A stretch of DNA of 64,000 bases from Actinomycetospora sp. NBRC 106378 (GCF_030269685.1 NZ_BSTT01000001.1:744001-808000); one strand, 5' to 3'. Positions 8,787 to 20,638 are shown, counted from the stretch's first letter. Notes: generated by a model not told the origin, from the sequence alone. Numbers and translations: made by a program.

Positions 8787-8843
8787 GTGGCAGGAAAGCG
8801 TCGTTGCTGTCACGGGATGACAGCAACGACGCTTTCCTGCCAC
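8787..8843. repeat. repeat family A, copy 1: perfect 26-bp hairpin
   Basis: The arm 8787-8812 (GTGGCAGGAAAGCGTCGTTG and 6 more bases) pairs perfectly with 8818-8843 across a 5-nt loop. It lies between the convergent SGNH hydrolase and purL and probably terminates both. It is the symmetric version of the element found in six other places in the window. Confidence 0.85.
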
Positions 8844-8856
8844 GGGGGGTGAGGGG

Positions 8857-11160
<2,304 letters not shown>

Positions 11161-11432
11161 ACCGGAAACCCTACTGACGCGCGCCACGCACCGCCGCCGG
11201 CGTGGCGGTGCCCACCGGACCGGTGATCGAAACGGCCCGAACGACTGAAGCAAGATCGAGAACGTGTTCGACCGGTCACTCGTCGTACGTCACCGACCGC
11301 ACAACTCGGTAGCGCATCGTGTCCGTCGTTCGGGTGGCCGTTCGTGGCCCGGTTACGACTTCTCGGCGAGTCTGCCGCGTGGCGTGTCGCGCAATCACCG
11401 TGACTGTCGGACCCCCCGTTCATAGTGAACGC

Positions 11433-11999
11433 ATGACCGCAGCTTCCGTGAGTGCTTCCGCACAGCGGGCCGCCGCCGTGCGGGCGCAGTGGGTCGCGCC
11501 GATGTCCGACGACATCGTCGCGCCGCCCGCGCCCGTGCTCGCCACCGAGGTGGCTGACGCCCCGCGCACCGACCCGCTGGCCGCCCTGTCGCTGGTGCTC
11601 GACCGCGAACTGGTCGCGGTCCGCCGGCACCGGCTCGACGTCGAGGGCCGTGTCCCCGCCGGCGTCGCCCGCTACGTCGACCCGTCGCAGGGCATGCTCG
11701 AGTTCGTCTTCGCCGGTGCGGACGACGAGCCCGTGGTCCTCGCCGTCGCGCCCGGTTCGCGGGGCGACACCGTGGTGCCCGTCCTCCCCGCGCCGCTCGA
11801 CGACGAGGAGGAGGGCATGCCGGTCGGCCGGTGCGCCCCCTTCGACGAGGTCGTCGGCGACGCGCTCGAGGACGTCGACCGCGTGGTCTCCCACGTCGAG
11901 CGTCCCCACGAGATGCGGGGCCTCGTCCTGCACCTCGGCGGGCGGATGCTGATGATCTACGCCGACCTGTGGGAGCTGCGGGTCACGCTGCTGCCGTGA
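11433..11999 (+). CDS. conserved hypothetical protein
   Basis: A 188-residue acidic protein with an Ala/Pro-rich first 45 residues, then a compact domain ([21 protein letters not shown]...). I do not recognise the family. The ATG at 11433 has CATAGT six nt upstream (11421-11426), a possible -10 of a leaderless transcript. It is inserted between purL and purQ and points the other way; its last 17 nt overlap the 3' end of purQ. It has no membrane segment or signal peptide. Confidence 0.75.
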   Translation: MTAASVSASAQRAAAVRAQWVAPMSDDIVAPPAPVLATEVADAPRTDPLAALSLVLDRELVAVRRHRLDVEGRVPAGVARYVDPSQGMLEFVFAGADDEPVVLAVAPGSRGDTVVPVLPAPLDDEEEGMPVGRCAPFDEVVGDALEDVDRVVSHVERPHEMRGLVLHLGGRMLMIYADLWELRVTLLP

Positions 12000-12660
12000 G
12001 GCGGCCGAGGACCGAGGTGAACAGCCCGAGGCCGTCGGCGCCCGGCCCGGTCAGCGGGTCGATCGCGTGCTCGGGGTGGGGCATGAGCCCCACGACGCGA
12101 CCGTCGGTGGAGCAGACGCCGGCGATGTCGCGCAGTGCCCCGTTGGGTGCCGGCTCCGCGTAGCGGAACACCACGCGCCCCTCGCCCTCGAGCCGGTCGA
12201 GCGTCTCCGCGTCCGCCACGAAGCGGCCCTCGCCCGACTTCAGGGGCACGGTGATGGCCGAGCCCACCTCGAACCCGGACGTCCAGGCGGTGTCCGCCTC
12301 CACCCGCAGCCGGATCTCGCGGCAGATGAAGCGCAGGCCCGTGTTCCGGACGAGCGCGCCCGGGAGCAGACCCGCCTCACACAGGATCTGGAAGCCGTTG
12401 CAGATGCCGAGCACCGGCATGCCGCGGCGGGCCGCGTCCACCACGGGGCCCATCACCGGGGACCGGGCCGCGATCGCGCCCGCGCGCAGGTAGTCGCCGT
12501 AGGAGAACCCGCCGGGCACGACGACCGCGTCGACCCCCTGCAGGTCGGTGTCGCGGTGCCACAGGGAGACCGCCTCGGCGCCGGCGTAGCGCACGGCGCG
12601 GGCGGCGTCGACGTCGTCGAGGGTGCCGGGGAACGTGATGACCCCGATCCGCGCGGTCAC
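11983..12660 (-). CDS. purQ: phosphoribosylformylglycinamidine synthase subunit PurQ
   Basis: A 225-residue class I glutamine amidotransferase that supplies ammonia to PurL. Visible are [16 protein letters not shown], the nucleophile Cys in GICNGFQ and the His/Glu pair in MPHPEHA. The GTG start (12658-12660) overlaps the purS TGA as GTGA, so the two are translationally coupled. The 3' end overlaps a convergent plus-strand gene by 17 nt. Confidence 0.97.
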   Translation of the reverse strand: MTARIGVITFPGTLDDVDAARAVRYAGAEAVSLWHRDTDLQGVDAVVVPGGFSYGDYLRAGAIAARSPVMGPVVDAARRGMPVLGICNGFQILCEAGLLPGALVRNTGLRFICREIRLRVEADTAWTSGFEVGSAITVPLKSGEGRFVADAETLDRLEGEGRVVFRYAEPAPNGALRDIAGVCSTDGRVVGLMPHPEHAIDPLTGPGADGLGLFTSVLGRLTAAA

Positions 12661-12905
12661 GACTGGCCGTTCCTCTCCCGACGCACGATCCACTCCTCCA
12701 TCACGGGGTTGGCGAGGAGCGTCTCGGCGATGCGCTCCAGCTCGGCGTCGTCCACCGAGTCGTCCACCTCGAGCACGAAGTGCTTACCCTGCCGCACGTC
12801 GGCGACCCCGGAGACACCGAGCCGCCCCATGGCGCGGGCCACGGCCTGGCCCTGCGGGTCGAGGATCTCGGCTTTCGGCAGGACGTCGACGATCACTCGT
12901 GCCAC
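12657..12905 (-). CDS. purS: phosphoribosylformylglycinamidine synthase subunit PurS
   Basis: An 82-residue PurS opening [20 protein letters not shown], with [13 protein letters not shown] in the middle. PurS forms the structural bridge between PurL and PurQ in the small-type FGAM synthetase. It is first of a purS-purQ pair, with coupled overlap to purQ. The GTG at 12905 has only a weak upstream ribosome site; the length is standard for the family. Confidence 0.95.
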   Translation of the reverse strand: MARVIVDVLPKAEILDPQGQAVARAMGRLGVSGVADVRQGKHFVLEVDDSVDDAELERIAETLLANPVMEEWIVRRERNGQS

Positions 12906-12957
12906 GCCGTCCAGGGTACCGGGTTGCCCGGGACGGCCCCCGGGGAAGGCTGGGGTC

Positions 12958-13620
12958 GTGACCGCCACCGAACTCGTCCACCTCGGGCACGCCTGCGTCG
13001 TCGTCGACACCGGATCCGCGCGGATCCTGCTCGATCCCGGAGCCTTCTCCGAGGGCTGGCAGACGCTGGAGGGCCTCGACGCGATCCTCGTCACGCACCA
13101 GCACTTCGACCACCTCGACGTCGACAAGCTCCCCGCGTTGCTCGCGCAGAACCCCGACGCCGCGGTGATCGTCGACAACGGCACCGCGGACGTGCTGCGG
13201 GAGAAGGGCATCGACCACACCCGCCGCGAGCCCGGCGAGACGTTCACCGTCGCGGGCACGACGATCGAGGTCGTCGGGGCCGAGCGGGGCGAGCACGCCG
13301 TCATCCACCCGGACATCCCGGTGATCCCCAACAACGGGTACGTGCTGCGCGCCGAGGGCGGCACCGTGATGCACCCGGGCGACAACTACGTGCCGGTGCC
13401 GGCCGGGGTGGACGTGCTGCTGCTGCCGACCGGGGCGCCGTGGCTGAAGGTCTCGGACGCGGTCGACTACCTGCGCGCCGTGGCCCCGCCGATCGCCGTG
13501 CCGATCCACGAGGCCGTGCTCGCGAACCCCGACCTGCACTACGGCCTCTTCGACGCGCTCTCGCCCTCGGCGACCGACGTGCGGGTCCTGCCGCGCGGGC
13601 AGTCGACCCCGCTGCGGTAG
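12958..13620 (+). CDS. metallo-beta-lactamase-fold hydrolase
   Basis: A 220-residue protein with the metal motif THQHFDHLD near residue 46 and later MHPGDN and PIHEAVLANPDLH, which supply further metal-binding His and Asp. It belongs to the L-ascorbate lactonase/UPF0173-like MBL hydrolases; the substrate cannot be told. GTG 12958 is chosen because the domain starts at once (TELVHLGHACVVVDTG). It diverges from purS with 52 bp between starts and is followed by two tandem palindromes. Confidence 0.88.
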   Translation: MTATELVHLGHACVVVDTGSARILLDPGAFSEGWQTLEGLDAILVTHQHFDHLDVDKLPALLAQNPDAAVIVDNGTADVLREKGIDHTRREPGETFTVAGTTIEVVGAERGEHAVIHPDIPVIPNNGYVLRAEGGTVMHPGDNYVPVPAGVDVLLLPTGAPWLKVSDAVDYLRAVAPPIAVPIHEAVLANPDLHYGLFDALSPSATDVRVLPRGQSTPLR

Positions 13621-13628
13621 GCCTCGCC

Positions 13629-13682
13629 GAGGTACACGTGAGGCACCATCCGCGACCTGCCGACATGCCTCACGTGAACCTC
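13629..13682. repeat. repeat family B palindrome, copy 2
   Basis: GAGGTACACGTGAGGCA (13629-13645) pairs with 13666-13682 with one mismatch across a 20-nt loop. It lies after the MBL hydrolase stop and faces the convergent DUF2334-like gene. It shares its core (CACGTGAGGCA) and the trailing CCTCGCGG with the copies at 13.72 and 61.55 kb. Confidence 0.7.
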
Positions 13683-13720
13683 GCGGCGGAAGGGCGTCGG
13701 GCCGACGACCCCGGCCCGTC

Positions 13721-13778
13721 GCGAGATGTACGTCAGGCATGGTCGGCAGCCCGCCGGCGTGCCTCACGTGAGTCTCGC
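13721..13778. repeat. repeat family B palindrome, copy 3
   Basis: The arms 13721-13739 and 13760-13778 pair with four mismatches; the right arm repeats TGCCTCACGTGA and ends in CTCGCGG as in copy 2, about 90 bp away. Together the two form a double bidirectional terminator between convergent genes, or two insertions of the same element. Confidence 0.6.
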
Positions 13779-13795
13779 GGAGGGACGCGCCGACC

Positions 13796-14503
13796 TCAGG
13801 CCGTCGTCGACCAGAACTCCGGGTCCACCGACCCGTCGGCGGAGCGCCGGGTGCGGCGGCGACCCACTGCCTCGGTCGCCGGGACCGGGAGGGCGCCGGC
13901 GACCAGAGCCGCGTCCACCGCGTCGAGCAGCGGCCGCGGCGAGCGGGAGGCGTCGACGGTGAGGTGCAGCAGGTCGGCCACCGCGTCCGGACGCCGGGTG
14001 AGCCGCGAGCGCCAGCCCGTCGGCGTCGGGCGGCCGGCCTCGACGACGGGGCCCGCGAGGCCCGCCGTCGGGACACCGAGGCGATGGACCCCGCCGTCGT
14101 CGAGGAGCAGGTCGAGGCCGGCCTCCGCGAGCGCCACCCGCGTGCCGGGCGACACCGTCCAGCCGGGGGCCGCGAAGCCGTCGACCGGCAGGCCGAGCGC
14201 CTCGGCCGAGCGGGCGGCGCCGGCGAGGCGCAGCCGGGCCTCGAGGACGGGCAGGCGGCGGTAGGGGCGGGCGTCGTCGTGCACCGAGCGGAAGCCGTGG
14301 AGCAGCACCGCGTCACCCGCGCGGCGACGGGCGGCGGCGAACGCGGCCACCTCGGGGTGCGGCCGGGGCCCGACGAGCAAAGTCAGCGGGACCCGGCGCT
14401 CGTCCAGCGCGTCGCACAGGGCGACGGCGGAGCCGAGCGGGGCACCGGGGGCGAGGCCGGTGACGGAGACCAGGAGACGCTGCACCCGACCATCAAGCCC
14501 CAC
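13796..14503 (-). CDS. DUF2334/polysaccharide-deacetylase-like protein
   Basis: About 235 residues in a (beta/alpha)-type arrangement: RLLVSVTGLAPGAPLG, an ALCDALDERRVPLTLLVGPR strand-helix-strand, then LLHGFRSVH and GFAAPGWTVSPGTRVALAEAGLDLLLDDGG. This resembles NodB-like deacetylases of the DUF2334 type, but the usual DD/HxH metal set is not obvious, so activity is uncertain. The GTG at 14503 gives the longest supported frame; GTG 14485 (VQRLLVSVTG) is an equally plausible start. It lies 37 nt downstream of purC on the same strand. Confidence 0.7.
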   Translation of the reverse strand: MGLDGRVQRLLVSVTGLAPGAPLGSAVALCDALDERRVPLTLLVGPRPHPEVAAFAAARRRAGDAVLLHGFRSVHDDARPYRRLPVLEARLRLAGAARSAEALGLPVDGFAAPGWTVSPGTRVALAEAGLDLLLDDGGVHRLGVPTAGLAGPVVEAGRPTPTGWRSRLTRRPDAVADLLHLTVDASRSPRPLLDAVDAALVAGALPVPATEAVGRRRTRRSADGSVDPEFWSTTA

Positions 14504-14540
14504 GAATGTGCCGGGCAGGTGAACGCCGTGTGCAGGCGGC

Positions 14541-15437
14541 TCAAAGAGCCGGGGGCCACTGCTGGCCGGTGATGCGCGTGTAGGCCTCGACGTAGCGGTC
14601 GCGGGTGGCCTCGACGACCTTCTCCGGCAGGGGCGGCGGCGCCTCGCCGGAGTGCCGGTCCCAGCCGGACTCGGGGGAGGTCAGCCAGTCGCGGACGTAC
14701 TGCTTGTCGAAGGAGGCCTGCGGGTGGCCGGGCTCGTAGGCGTCGGCGGGCCAGAAGCGCGACGAGTCGGGCGTGAGCACCTCGTCGCCGAGGACGAGCG
14801 CCCCCGAGGCGTCGCGGCCGAACTCCAGCTTGGTGTCGGCGAGGATGATCCCGCGGCTGGCGGCGTAGGCCGAGCCGCGGGCGTAGATGGCGAGCGTCGC
14901 GTCCCGCAGGGCGCCGGCCAGGTCGGCCCCGACCTGCTCGGCCACGTACTCGAAGCTCACGTTCTCGTCGTGCTCGCCGAACTCGGCCTTCGTCGCGGGC
15001 GTGAAGATGGGCTCCGGGAGCATCGAGGCCTCGGTGAGCCCGTCGGGCAGCTCCACCCCGCAGACGGCGCCGGTGGCGCGGTAGTCGACCGTGCCCGAGC
15101 CCGCGAGGTAGCCGCGCGCCACGCACTCGACGGGCACCATCTCGAGGCGACGCACGAGCAGCGCCCGGCCCCGGACCTCGTCGGGAATCCGCTCGTCGCG
15201 GGCGGCGAGGAGGTGGTGGGCGACCGGCGGCGAGGCCGCGTCGGCGCCCCCGAGCAGGCCGAACCAGAACACCGAGAGCGCCGTCAGCACCCGTCCCTTG
15301 TCGGGGATCGGGGTCGACAGCACGTGGTCGTAGGCCGAGATCCGGTCGGACGCGACGAGGAGCAACGTCTCGTCGTCGACCTCGTAGAGGTCACGGACCT
15401 TCCCGGACGCGAGGTGCGGGTAGTCCGCCAGGCTCAC
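14541..15437 (-). CDS. purC: phosphoribosylaminoimidazole-succinocarboxamide synthase (SAICAR synthetase)
   Basis: About 298 residues: [27 protein letters not shown] at the N-terminus, [13 protein letters not shown] in the middle and [11 protein letters not shown] downstream, all standard for PurC. It joins CAIR and aspartate using ATP. It sits 14 nt downstream of purB, so purB-purC are probably one transcript. Two adjacent in-frame GTGs (15438-15440 and 15435-15437) make the exact start ambiguous by one codon. Length is normal. Confidence 0.96.
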   Translation of the reverse strand: MSLADYPHLASGKVRDLYEVDDETLLLVASDRISAYDHVLSTPIPDKGRVLTALSVFWFGLLGGADAASPPVAHHLLAARDERIPDEVRGRALLVRRLEMVPVECVARGYLAGSGTVDYRATGAVCGVELPDGLTEASMLPEPIFTPATKAEFGEHDENVSFEYVAEQVGADLAGALRDATLAIYARGSAYAASRGIILADTKLEFGRDASGALVLGDEVLTPDSSRFWPADAYEPGHPQASFDKQYVRDWLTSPESGWDRHSGEAPPPLPEKVVEATRDRYVEAYTRITGQQWPPAL

Positions 15438-15451
15438 CACGGCGGACGACG

Positions 15452-16873
15452 CTAGAGGATGCTGCCGGGTGCGTACGCCGCCGCCTCGGGGAACTTCGCG
15501 ACGATGCCCTCGACCTGCTCGGCGATCGCCGCCACCTGGGCCCCTGCCGCACCGACGAAGGCGCTCGGGTCGGCCACGGCGGTCTGGAGGTCCGCCTCGG
15601 AGACGTTGAGGCGGGAGTCCGCCGCGAGCCGTGCCAGCAGGTCGTTGCCCTCGATCCCCCGCTCGCGCATGTCCAGCGCGACCGCCCGGGCGTGCTCGCC
15701 GACGATCTCGTGCCCGGTCTCGCGGCCGACACCCGCGCGAACGGCCGCCATGAGCACCGCCGTCGTCGCGAGGAAGGGCAGGTAGCGGTCCAGCTCGCGG
15801 GCGATGACCGCCGGGTAGGCACCGAACTCGTCGAGCACCGTCAGGAACGTCTCGAGGAGGCCGTCGATCGCGAAGAAGGCGTCGGGCAGCGCGACGCGGC
15901 GGACCACCGAGTCGGAGACGTCGCCCTCGTTCCACTGGTGGCCGGAGAGCTCGGCGACCATCGAGGCGTTGCCGCGCAGGACGATCGCGAAGCCGTTGAT
16001 GCGCTCGCAGGAACGGGTGTTCATCTTGTGCGGCATCGCGCTCGACCCGACCTGGCCCGCCTGGAACCCCTCGGTGACGAGCTCCTGGCCGGCCATCAGC
16101 CGGATCGTCGTGGCGAACGACGACGGCCCGGCGGCCAGCTGCACGAGCGCGGAGAGCACGTCGTGGTCGAGCGAGCGCGGGTAGATCTGGCCGACGCTCG
16201 TGAGGACCTCGGAGAAGCCCAGGTGGTGGGCGACGCGGCGCTCGAGCTCGGCGAGCTTCGTGGCGTCGCCGTCGAGCAGGCCCAGCATGTCCTGGGCGGT
16301 GCCGACGGGGCCCTTGACGCCGCGCAGCGGGTAGCGGTCGATCAGCTCGGTGAGCCGCCGGTGGGCGACGAGGGTCTCGTCCGCGGCGGAGGCGAAGCGC
16401 TTGCCGAGCGTCGTCGCCTGCGCGGCGACGTTGTGGCTGCGCCCCGCCATGACCAGGTCCGAGTACTCGGTGGCGCGCCGGGCGAGGCGAGCGAGGACCG
16501 CGACCGTCTTGTCGGCCACGAGACGCAGCGAGTCCCGGATCTGCAGCTGCTCGACGTTCTCGGTGAGGTCGCGACTGGTCATGCCCTTGTGCACGTGCTG
16601 GTGGCCCGCGAGGTCGTCGAACTCCTCGATGCGGGCCTTCACGTCGTGGCGGGTCGTCCGCTCGCGGGCGGCGATCGAGTCGAGGTCGACCTGGTCGATG
16701 ACCCGCCGGTAGTCGTCGAGCACGCCCTCGGGCACGTCGATCCCGAGGTCGCGCTGGGCGGTCAGCACCGCCAGCCACAGCTCGCGCTCGAGGACGACCT
16801 TGCGCTCGGGCGACCAGAGGTCGCGCAGGGCGGGCGAGGCGTAGCGGGCGGCGAGCACGTTCGGGATGACCAC
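15452..16873 (-). CDS. purB: adenylosuccinate lyase
   Basis: A 473-residue fumarase/aspartase-superfamily lyase acting twice in purine synthesis (SAICAR to AICAR, and adenylosuccinate to AMP). The signature loop [14 protein letters not shown] is intact, with the upstream catalytic [11 protein letters not shown] and [13 protein letters not shown] segments. GTG 16873 is chosen. On the minus strand TATCCT (complement of 16882-16887) lies 8 nt upstream, suggesting a leaderless transcript whose promoter would lie inside the divergent threonine aldolase gene. Only 19 bp separate the two start codons. Confidence 0.95.
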   Translation of the reverse strand: MVIPNVLAARYASPALRDLWSPERKVVLERELWLAVLTAQRDLGIDVPEGVLDDYRRVIDQVDLDSIAARERTTRHDVKARIEEFDDLAGHQHVHKGMTSRDLTENVEQLQIRDSLRLVADKTVAVLARLARRATEYSDLVMAGRSHNVAAQATTLGKRFASAADETLVAHRRLTELIDRYPLRGVKGPVGTAQDMLGLLDGDATKLAELERRVAHHLGFSEVLTSVGQIYPRSLDHDVLSALVQLAAGPSSFATTIRLMAGQELVTEGFQAGQVGSSAMPHKMNTRSCERINGFAIVLRGNASMVAELSGHQWNEGDVSDSVVRRVALPDAFFAIDGLLETFLTVLDEFGAYPAVIARELDRYLPFLATTAVLMAAVRAGVGRETGHEIVGEHARAVALDMRERGIEGNDLLARLAADSRLNVSEADLQTAVADPSAFVGAAGAQVAAIAEQVEGIVAKFPEAAAYAPGSIL

Positions 16874-16892
16874 GGTGGTCCAGGATAGATAC

Positions 16893-17906
16893 GTGCTCGA
16901 CCTGCGCTCCGACACCGTGACCAAGCCGTCGCCCGCGATGCGGGAGGCGATGGCCGGCGCCGACGTCGGCGACGACGTCCTCGACGGCGACCCGACCCTC
17001 GCCGCCCTGCAGTCCCGCGTGGCGTCGACCCTGGGGGTCGAGGCGGCGCTGTGGACGCCCACCGGCTGCATGGCCAACACCATCGCGCTGATGTGGCACC
17101 TCGAGCGCGGGGACCGGTTCCTCGCGCCCGTCGGGGCGCACGTCCTCGAGGCCGAGCTCGGCACGTCCGCCTGGCTGGCCGGCGGCCTGCCCTCGCCGCT
17201 GCCCTGGTCGTCCGGTCCCGGCCGGCCGAGCCCCGAGGACGTCATCACGACGGCGGGTCACGCGGGCCCCTACTTCGGCCTGCGGTCACGTCTGCTGTGC
17301 CTCGAGAACACGCACAACGCCGCGGGTGGTGCGGTCACCCCGGTGGGGGAGCACGTGGCGCTCGTCGAGGCCGCCCGCTCGGTGGGCCTGCGGATCCACC
17401 TCGACGGGGCCCGGCTCTGGCACGCCGCCGTTGCGCTGGACGTGGCGCCGTCGACGCTGGTCGAGGGCGTCGACACCGTCAGCGTGTGCCTGTCGAAGGG
17501 CCTCGGCGCGCCGATGGGCTCCGTGGTCGGCGGGTCCGCCGAGTTCGTGTCGGCCGCCTGGCGGCTGCGCAAGATGCTCGGCGGGGGCATCCGGCAGGGC
17601 GGGGTGGTCGGCGCGGCGGGGCTCGTGGCGCTGGACCAGGTCGGGGCGCTGCACGACGACCACGCGAACGCCGCCCGGCTCGCCGACGGCCTGCGCGAGC
17701 AGGGCTGGCCGGTCTCCACGCCCGACACGAACATCGTCCTCGTGACCACGGCCGAGCCCGGACCCGTCGTCGGGAAGCTGGCCGACGCGGGCGTGGGGGC
17801 GGTGCCGTTCGGGCCGGGCGTGCGGTTCGTGACGCACCGGGACGTCTCGCGCGACGACGTCGAGACGGTGCTGGAGCGCACGGCGGCGCTGCCGGTGCCG
17901 GCCTGA
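16893..17906 (+). CDS. low-specificity threonine aldolase family PLP enzyme
   Basis: A 337-residue fold-type I PLP enzyme opening [19 protein letters not shown] with [11 protein letters not shown]. The PLP-binding Lys is in [14 protein letters not shown] (near residue 203). It cleaves L-threonine or other beta-hydroxy amino acids to glycine and an aldehyde. GTG 16893 is chosen because AGGA lies about 7 nt upstream and the family starts right at LDLRSDTVT; an ATG at 16866 would overlap the divergent purB start. A family A repeat follows the stop. Confidence 0.9.
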   Translation: MLDLRSDTVTKPSPAMREAMAGADVGDDVLDGDPTLAALQSRVASTLGVEAALWTPTGCMANTIALMWHLERGDRFLAPVGAHVLEAELGTSAWLAGGLPSPLPWSSGPGRPSPEDVITTAGHAGPYFGLRSRLLCLENTHNAAGGAVTPVGEHVALVEAARSVGLRIHLDGARLWHAAVALDVAPSTLVEGVDTVSVCLSKGLGAPMGSVVGGSAEFVSAAWRLRKMLGGGIRQGGVVGAAGLVALDQVGALHDDHANAARLADGLREQGWPVSTPDTNIVLVTTAEPGPVVGKLADAGVGAVPFGPGVRFVTHRDVSRDDVETVLERTAALPVPA

Positions 17907-17919
17907 CCCCGTGACCGGT

Positions 17920-17965
17920 GTGGCAGCAGAGCGTCGTTGCTGCCATCCAGCGGCAGGAACGTCAC
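17920..17965 (+). repeat. repeat family A, copy 2
   Basis: It starts 13 nt after the threonine aldolase stop and runs in the direction of that gene: GTGGCAGCAGAGCGTCGTTG, then a second half-site CGGCAGGAACGTCAC. It has the two-half-site asymmetric form, and faces the convergent TetR gene. Confidence 0.8.
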
Positions 17966-17969
17966 GTTC

Positions 17970-18518
17970 TCACCTCGGGAGCAGCCGCGCGGCGAGGAGG
18001 CGGGCGCGCCCGACCGGATCGGGGTCCAGCCCGAGGGCGAGGGCACTCAGCGCGCCCTCGTGGAGCAGCAGGAGGTCGGCGGTGAGCCCGTCGGCGTCGG
18101 CGGTACCCGTGTCGGCGACGAGGGCGCGCAGGCGGTCCCGGACGGCCTGCTTGTGGCGGAGGGCCGCGGCGTGGCCCGGCTGCTCGGGGTCCAGCTGGGT
18201 CACGGCGGCGACGTCGGCGCAGCCGTGGCGGTTGCCGTCATCGGCCCAGGTCGCGAAGGCGTCGAACAGGGCGAGGACCCGGTCGACGGGCTCGGTCCGG
18301 GCCGCGACGAGGTCGTCCCAGAGCTGCTCGAAGCGGGCCTGCCGGTCGTCGAGGTAGGCCGCGACCAGCCCGTCCTTGCCGCCGAAGTTGTTGTAGAGCG
18401 ACCCGAGGGCGACCCCGGCCCGGCCGATGACGGCGTCCACGCCCGTCCCCGCGATGCCCTGCGCGTAGAAGAGCTCGTCGGCGGCGGCGAGCAGGCGGTC
18501 GCGGGCGCGGGTCGGCAT
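17970..18518 (-). CDS. TetR-family transcriptional regulator
   Basis: A 182-residue regulator with an N-terminal TetR helix-turn-helix (residues about 8-55: LLAAADELFYAQGIAGTGVDAVIGRAGVALGSLYNNFGGKDGL). The C-terminal ligand domain is helical and resembles regulators of TetR_C type paired with exporters. It diverges from an MFS exporter; the 79-bp spacer contains two copies of an AGCGATCGTT motif, so it probably represses both genes. The inducer is unknown. Confidence 0.92.
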   Translation of the reverse strand: MPTRARDRLLAAADELFYAQGIAGTGVDAVIGRAGVALGSLYNNFGGKDGLVAAYLDDRQARFEQLWDDLVAARTEPVDRVLALFDAFATWADDGNRHGCADVAAVTQLDPEQPGHAAALRHKQAVRDRLRALVADTGTADADGLTADLLLLHEGALSALALGLDPDPVGRARLLAARLLPR

Positions 18519-18520
18519 AG

Positions 18521-18585
18521 AGCGATCGTTTCATTCTCGGCGCCGATGGGGAAGACTGGGCGTACTGAAGCGATCGTTCTATTCC
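18521..18585. promoter_or_regulatory. probable TetR operator pair between regulator and exporter
   Basis: AGCGATCGTTTCATTC (18521-18536) and AGCGATCGTTCTATTC (18569-18584) are direct repeats, each with a CGATCG palindromic centre, in the TetR/MFS divergent spacer. The first abuts the regulator start codon and the second lies just before the exporter's AGGAG site. This layout fits autorepression plus repression of the exporter. Confidence 0.65.
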
Positions 18586-18597
18586 AGGAGCTGCGCC

Positions 18598-19755
18598 GTG
18601 GCCGTCCGCACCGCCGTCCGCACCGCCGTCCCGCCCGCCGTGCCCTGGTCGATGGTGGGAGCCGGCGCCGCCCTGATCGGGACCTCCTACGGGCTCGCCC
18701 GGTTCGCGTACGGCCTGTTCGCGCCCGACCTGCAGCGGGACTTCGCCTTCGGGCCCGCCCTCTCCGGCGTCATCGGGGCGGGCAGCTACGTCGGGTACTG
18801 CGTCGCGATCGTGGTGGCGCTGGTGCTGACCGACCGCGTCGGGCCGCGCCGGATGGCCGTGGCGGCCGGCGTCGTCTCGACGGCGGGGACGGCGACCGTG
18901 GCGCTCGCCCCCACCACCCCCGTCCTCGCCGCGGGCGTGCTGGTCGCCGGGTCGAGCACGGGCCTGGCGTCCCCGCCGCTCGCCGCCGCCGTGGCGCGCC
19001 GGGTCGCGACGTCGGCACGGGACCGGGCGCAGACGGTGGTCAACGCCGGCACCGGGATCGGCGTGCTCGTCTCCGGGCCGGTCGCCCTGCTGCTCGTCGG
19101 GCAGTGGCGTGTGGCCTGGGGGTCGTTCGCGGTGATCGCCGCGCTCGTCACCGTCTGGGTCGCGCGGACCGTGCCGGCCGAGGGGACGGCCGCCGACGAG
19201 GGCTCCGGCGGCATCCGGCCCGGGACCGCGCGCCTCGTCGTCGCCGCTCTCGGTCTGGGGGTCGCGAGCATCGCGGTGTGGACGTTCGGGCGGGACCTGC
19301 TGACCACGGTCGGCGGCTGGTCCGCGGCGGGCTCGACGACGCTGTGGGTCGTGCTCGGCGCGGCCGGCTTCCTCGGCGCGCTCGGCGGCGACCTGGCCGA
19401 CCGCCTCGGGCCCGCCCGGTCCTGGACGGTCGTCGTGGGGGTGCTCGCCGGCTCGACGCTGCTGCTCGCCCTCGCGCCGGGGACGCCCGCAGCCGTGATC
19501 GTGGCGGCGGCCGGCTTCGGTGCGTCCTACGTGTGCGTCACCGGGTTCCTGCTGCTCTGGGCCACCCGGCTCTACCCCGACCGGTCGTCCTTCGGGGTCG
19601 GCCTGGCGTTCCTCGTCATCGCCGTCGGGCAGGCGGTGGGGGCACCTGTCGTCGGGACCCTGACCGGGACGTCCGGTGCCGTGACCGCGTTCATCGTGTG
19701 CGCCGTCGTCGGGCTGGCGGTCGCGGCGGTACGGCCGCCGGCCTCCTCCTCCTGA
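18598..19755 (+). CDS. MFS transporter, YbfB/YjiJ-like
   Basis: A 385-residue integral membrane protein with about 12 hydrophobic segments, opening with a basic/Ala-rich stretch and then GTSYGLARFAYGLFAPDLQRDF, the first-helix pattern of YbfB/YjiJ-type MFS proteins. It probably exports a small organic compound or drug. GTG 18598 is supported by AGGAG 8 nt upstream. It is controlled by the divergent TetR gene. The TGA stop is fused with the start of a family A repeat. Confidence 0.88.
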   Translation: MAVRTAVRTAVPPAVPWSMVGAGAALIGTSYGLARFAYGLFAPDLQRDFAFGPALSGVIGAGSYVGYCVAIVVALVLTDRVGPRRMAVAAGVVSTAGTATVALAPTTPVLAAGVLVAGSSTGLASPPLAAAVARRVATSARDRAQTVVNAGTGIGVLVSGPVALLLVGQWRVAWGSFAVIAALVTVWVARTVPAEGTAADEGSGGIRPGTARLVVAALGLGVASIAVWTFGRDLLTTVGGWSAAGSTTLWVVLGAAGFLGALGGDLADRLGPARSWTVVVGVLAGSTLLLALAPGTPAAVIVAAAGFGASYVCVTGFLLLWATRLYPDRSSFGVGLAFLVIAVGQAVGAPVVGTLTGTSGAVTAFIVCAVVGLAVAAVRPPASSS

Positions 19756-19797
19756 CAGGAAAGCGTCGTTGCTGGCGTCCAGCGGCAGGAACGCCAC
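19754..19797 (+). repeat. repeat family A, copy 3
   Basis: GACAGGAAAGCGTCGTTGCT begins inside the TGA stop of the MFS gene and continues to a second half-site CGGCAGGAACGCCAC. It is oriented with the MFS gene and faces the convergent ion channel gene. Confidence 0.85.
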
Positions 19798-19812
19798 ATC
19801 GTCGACCCGGGC

Positions 19813-20607
19813 TCAGTCCGACGGTGTGGCGTTCCTGGCCTCCAGCGCCGGCAGCGACGGACTGCGTGCACTCTCGAGGGTGTCGAGCCGGGCCCGCAGG
19901 GCGCGGATCTCGGCGAGCAGCAGCTCGGTCTCGCTCGGCTCGTCGGGGTGCAGGGCCTCGGCGACGTCCCGGGCACCGATCTGCTCGAGGAACCACGTCG
20001 CGATCGCCGCGGTCACCGTGCCGAGGATAGCGATGCCGCCGAGCATGAGGCCCGCCGCGACGAGACGACCCTCGGTGGTGACGGGGTAGCGGTCGCCGTA
20101 GCCGACGGTCGTGATCGTCGTGAGCACCCACCAGGCAGCCTCGCCGAAGCTCGTGATCGAGGCGTCGGGGGCGTCGCGCTCGGCCTCGTACACCGCGAGG
20201 GCGGCCACGAACCCGACGAGCGAGGTCGACACCGTCAGGTAGCTCGCGACCCGGCCGCGGAAGTCGTCGCGCAGCACGCGCGCCAGCGAGGTGACCACGG
20301 TGACCAGCCGCAGCAGGCGCAGGAAGCGGAAGAACGGCGCCACGACGACGAGCAGGTCGAACGGGTGGTGGGCCACGAACCGCCACGTGCGGCGCGCGAG
20401 CACGAGGCGCCCGAGGAAGTCGACCACGAAGATCGCCCAGACGACCCAGAGCGCGACGTCGAGCGCGAACCACTCGGGGTCGGAGCTGCGGAACGCGAGC
20501 ACCTGCACGGCGTAGACGGCGAGGTAGACCAGCCCCACCACCGTCAGGGGCAGGTCGGTCCGGCGCTCCCAGACCTCGAGCCTCGGCTCGTCGGACTCCT
20601 CCGGCAT
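19813..20607 (-). CDS. voltage-gated potassium channel
   Basis: A 264-residue six-helix channel subunit. The S4-like helix FRFLRLLRLVTVVTSLARVL carries regularly spaced Arg, and the selectivity filter TTVGYGDRYP lies near residue 165, followed by a final pore helix. The C-terminal tail (EIRALRARLDTLE) has a heptad pattern suggesting a coiled coil for tetramer assembly. It is a K+-selective plasma-membrane channel; its physiological role is not shown. It is convergent with the MFS gene. Confidence 0.93.
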   Translation of the reverse strand: MPEESDEPRLEVWERRTDLPLTVVGLVYLAVYAVQVLAFRSSDPEWFALDVALWVVWAIFVVDFLGRLVLARRTWRFVAHHPFDLLVVVAPFFRFLRLLRLVTVVTSLARVLRDDFRGRVASYLTVSTSLVGFVAALAVYEAERDAPDASITSFGEAAWWVLTTITTVGYGDRYPVTTEGRLVAAGLMLGGIAILGTVTAAIATWFLEQIGARDVAEALHPDEPSETELLLAEIRALRARLDTLESARSPSLPALEARNATPSD

Positions 20608-20638
20608 CGACGCAGCGTAGGCCCGGCGTCGGGAATGT

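Noticed and set aside
11161-11432. Riboswitch or purine box before purL
   Set aside because: The 272-bp spacer has no conserved purine-riboswitch core and no obvious repeated box shared with the other pur promoters.
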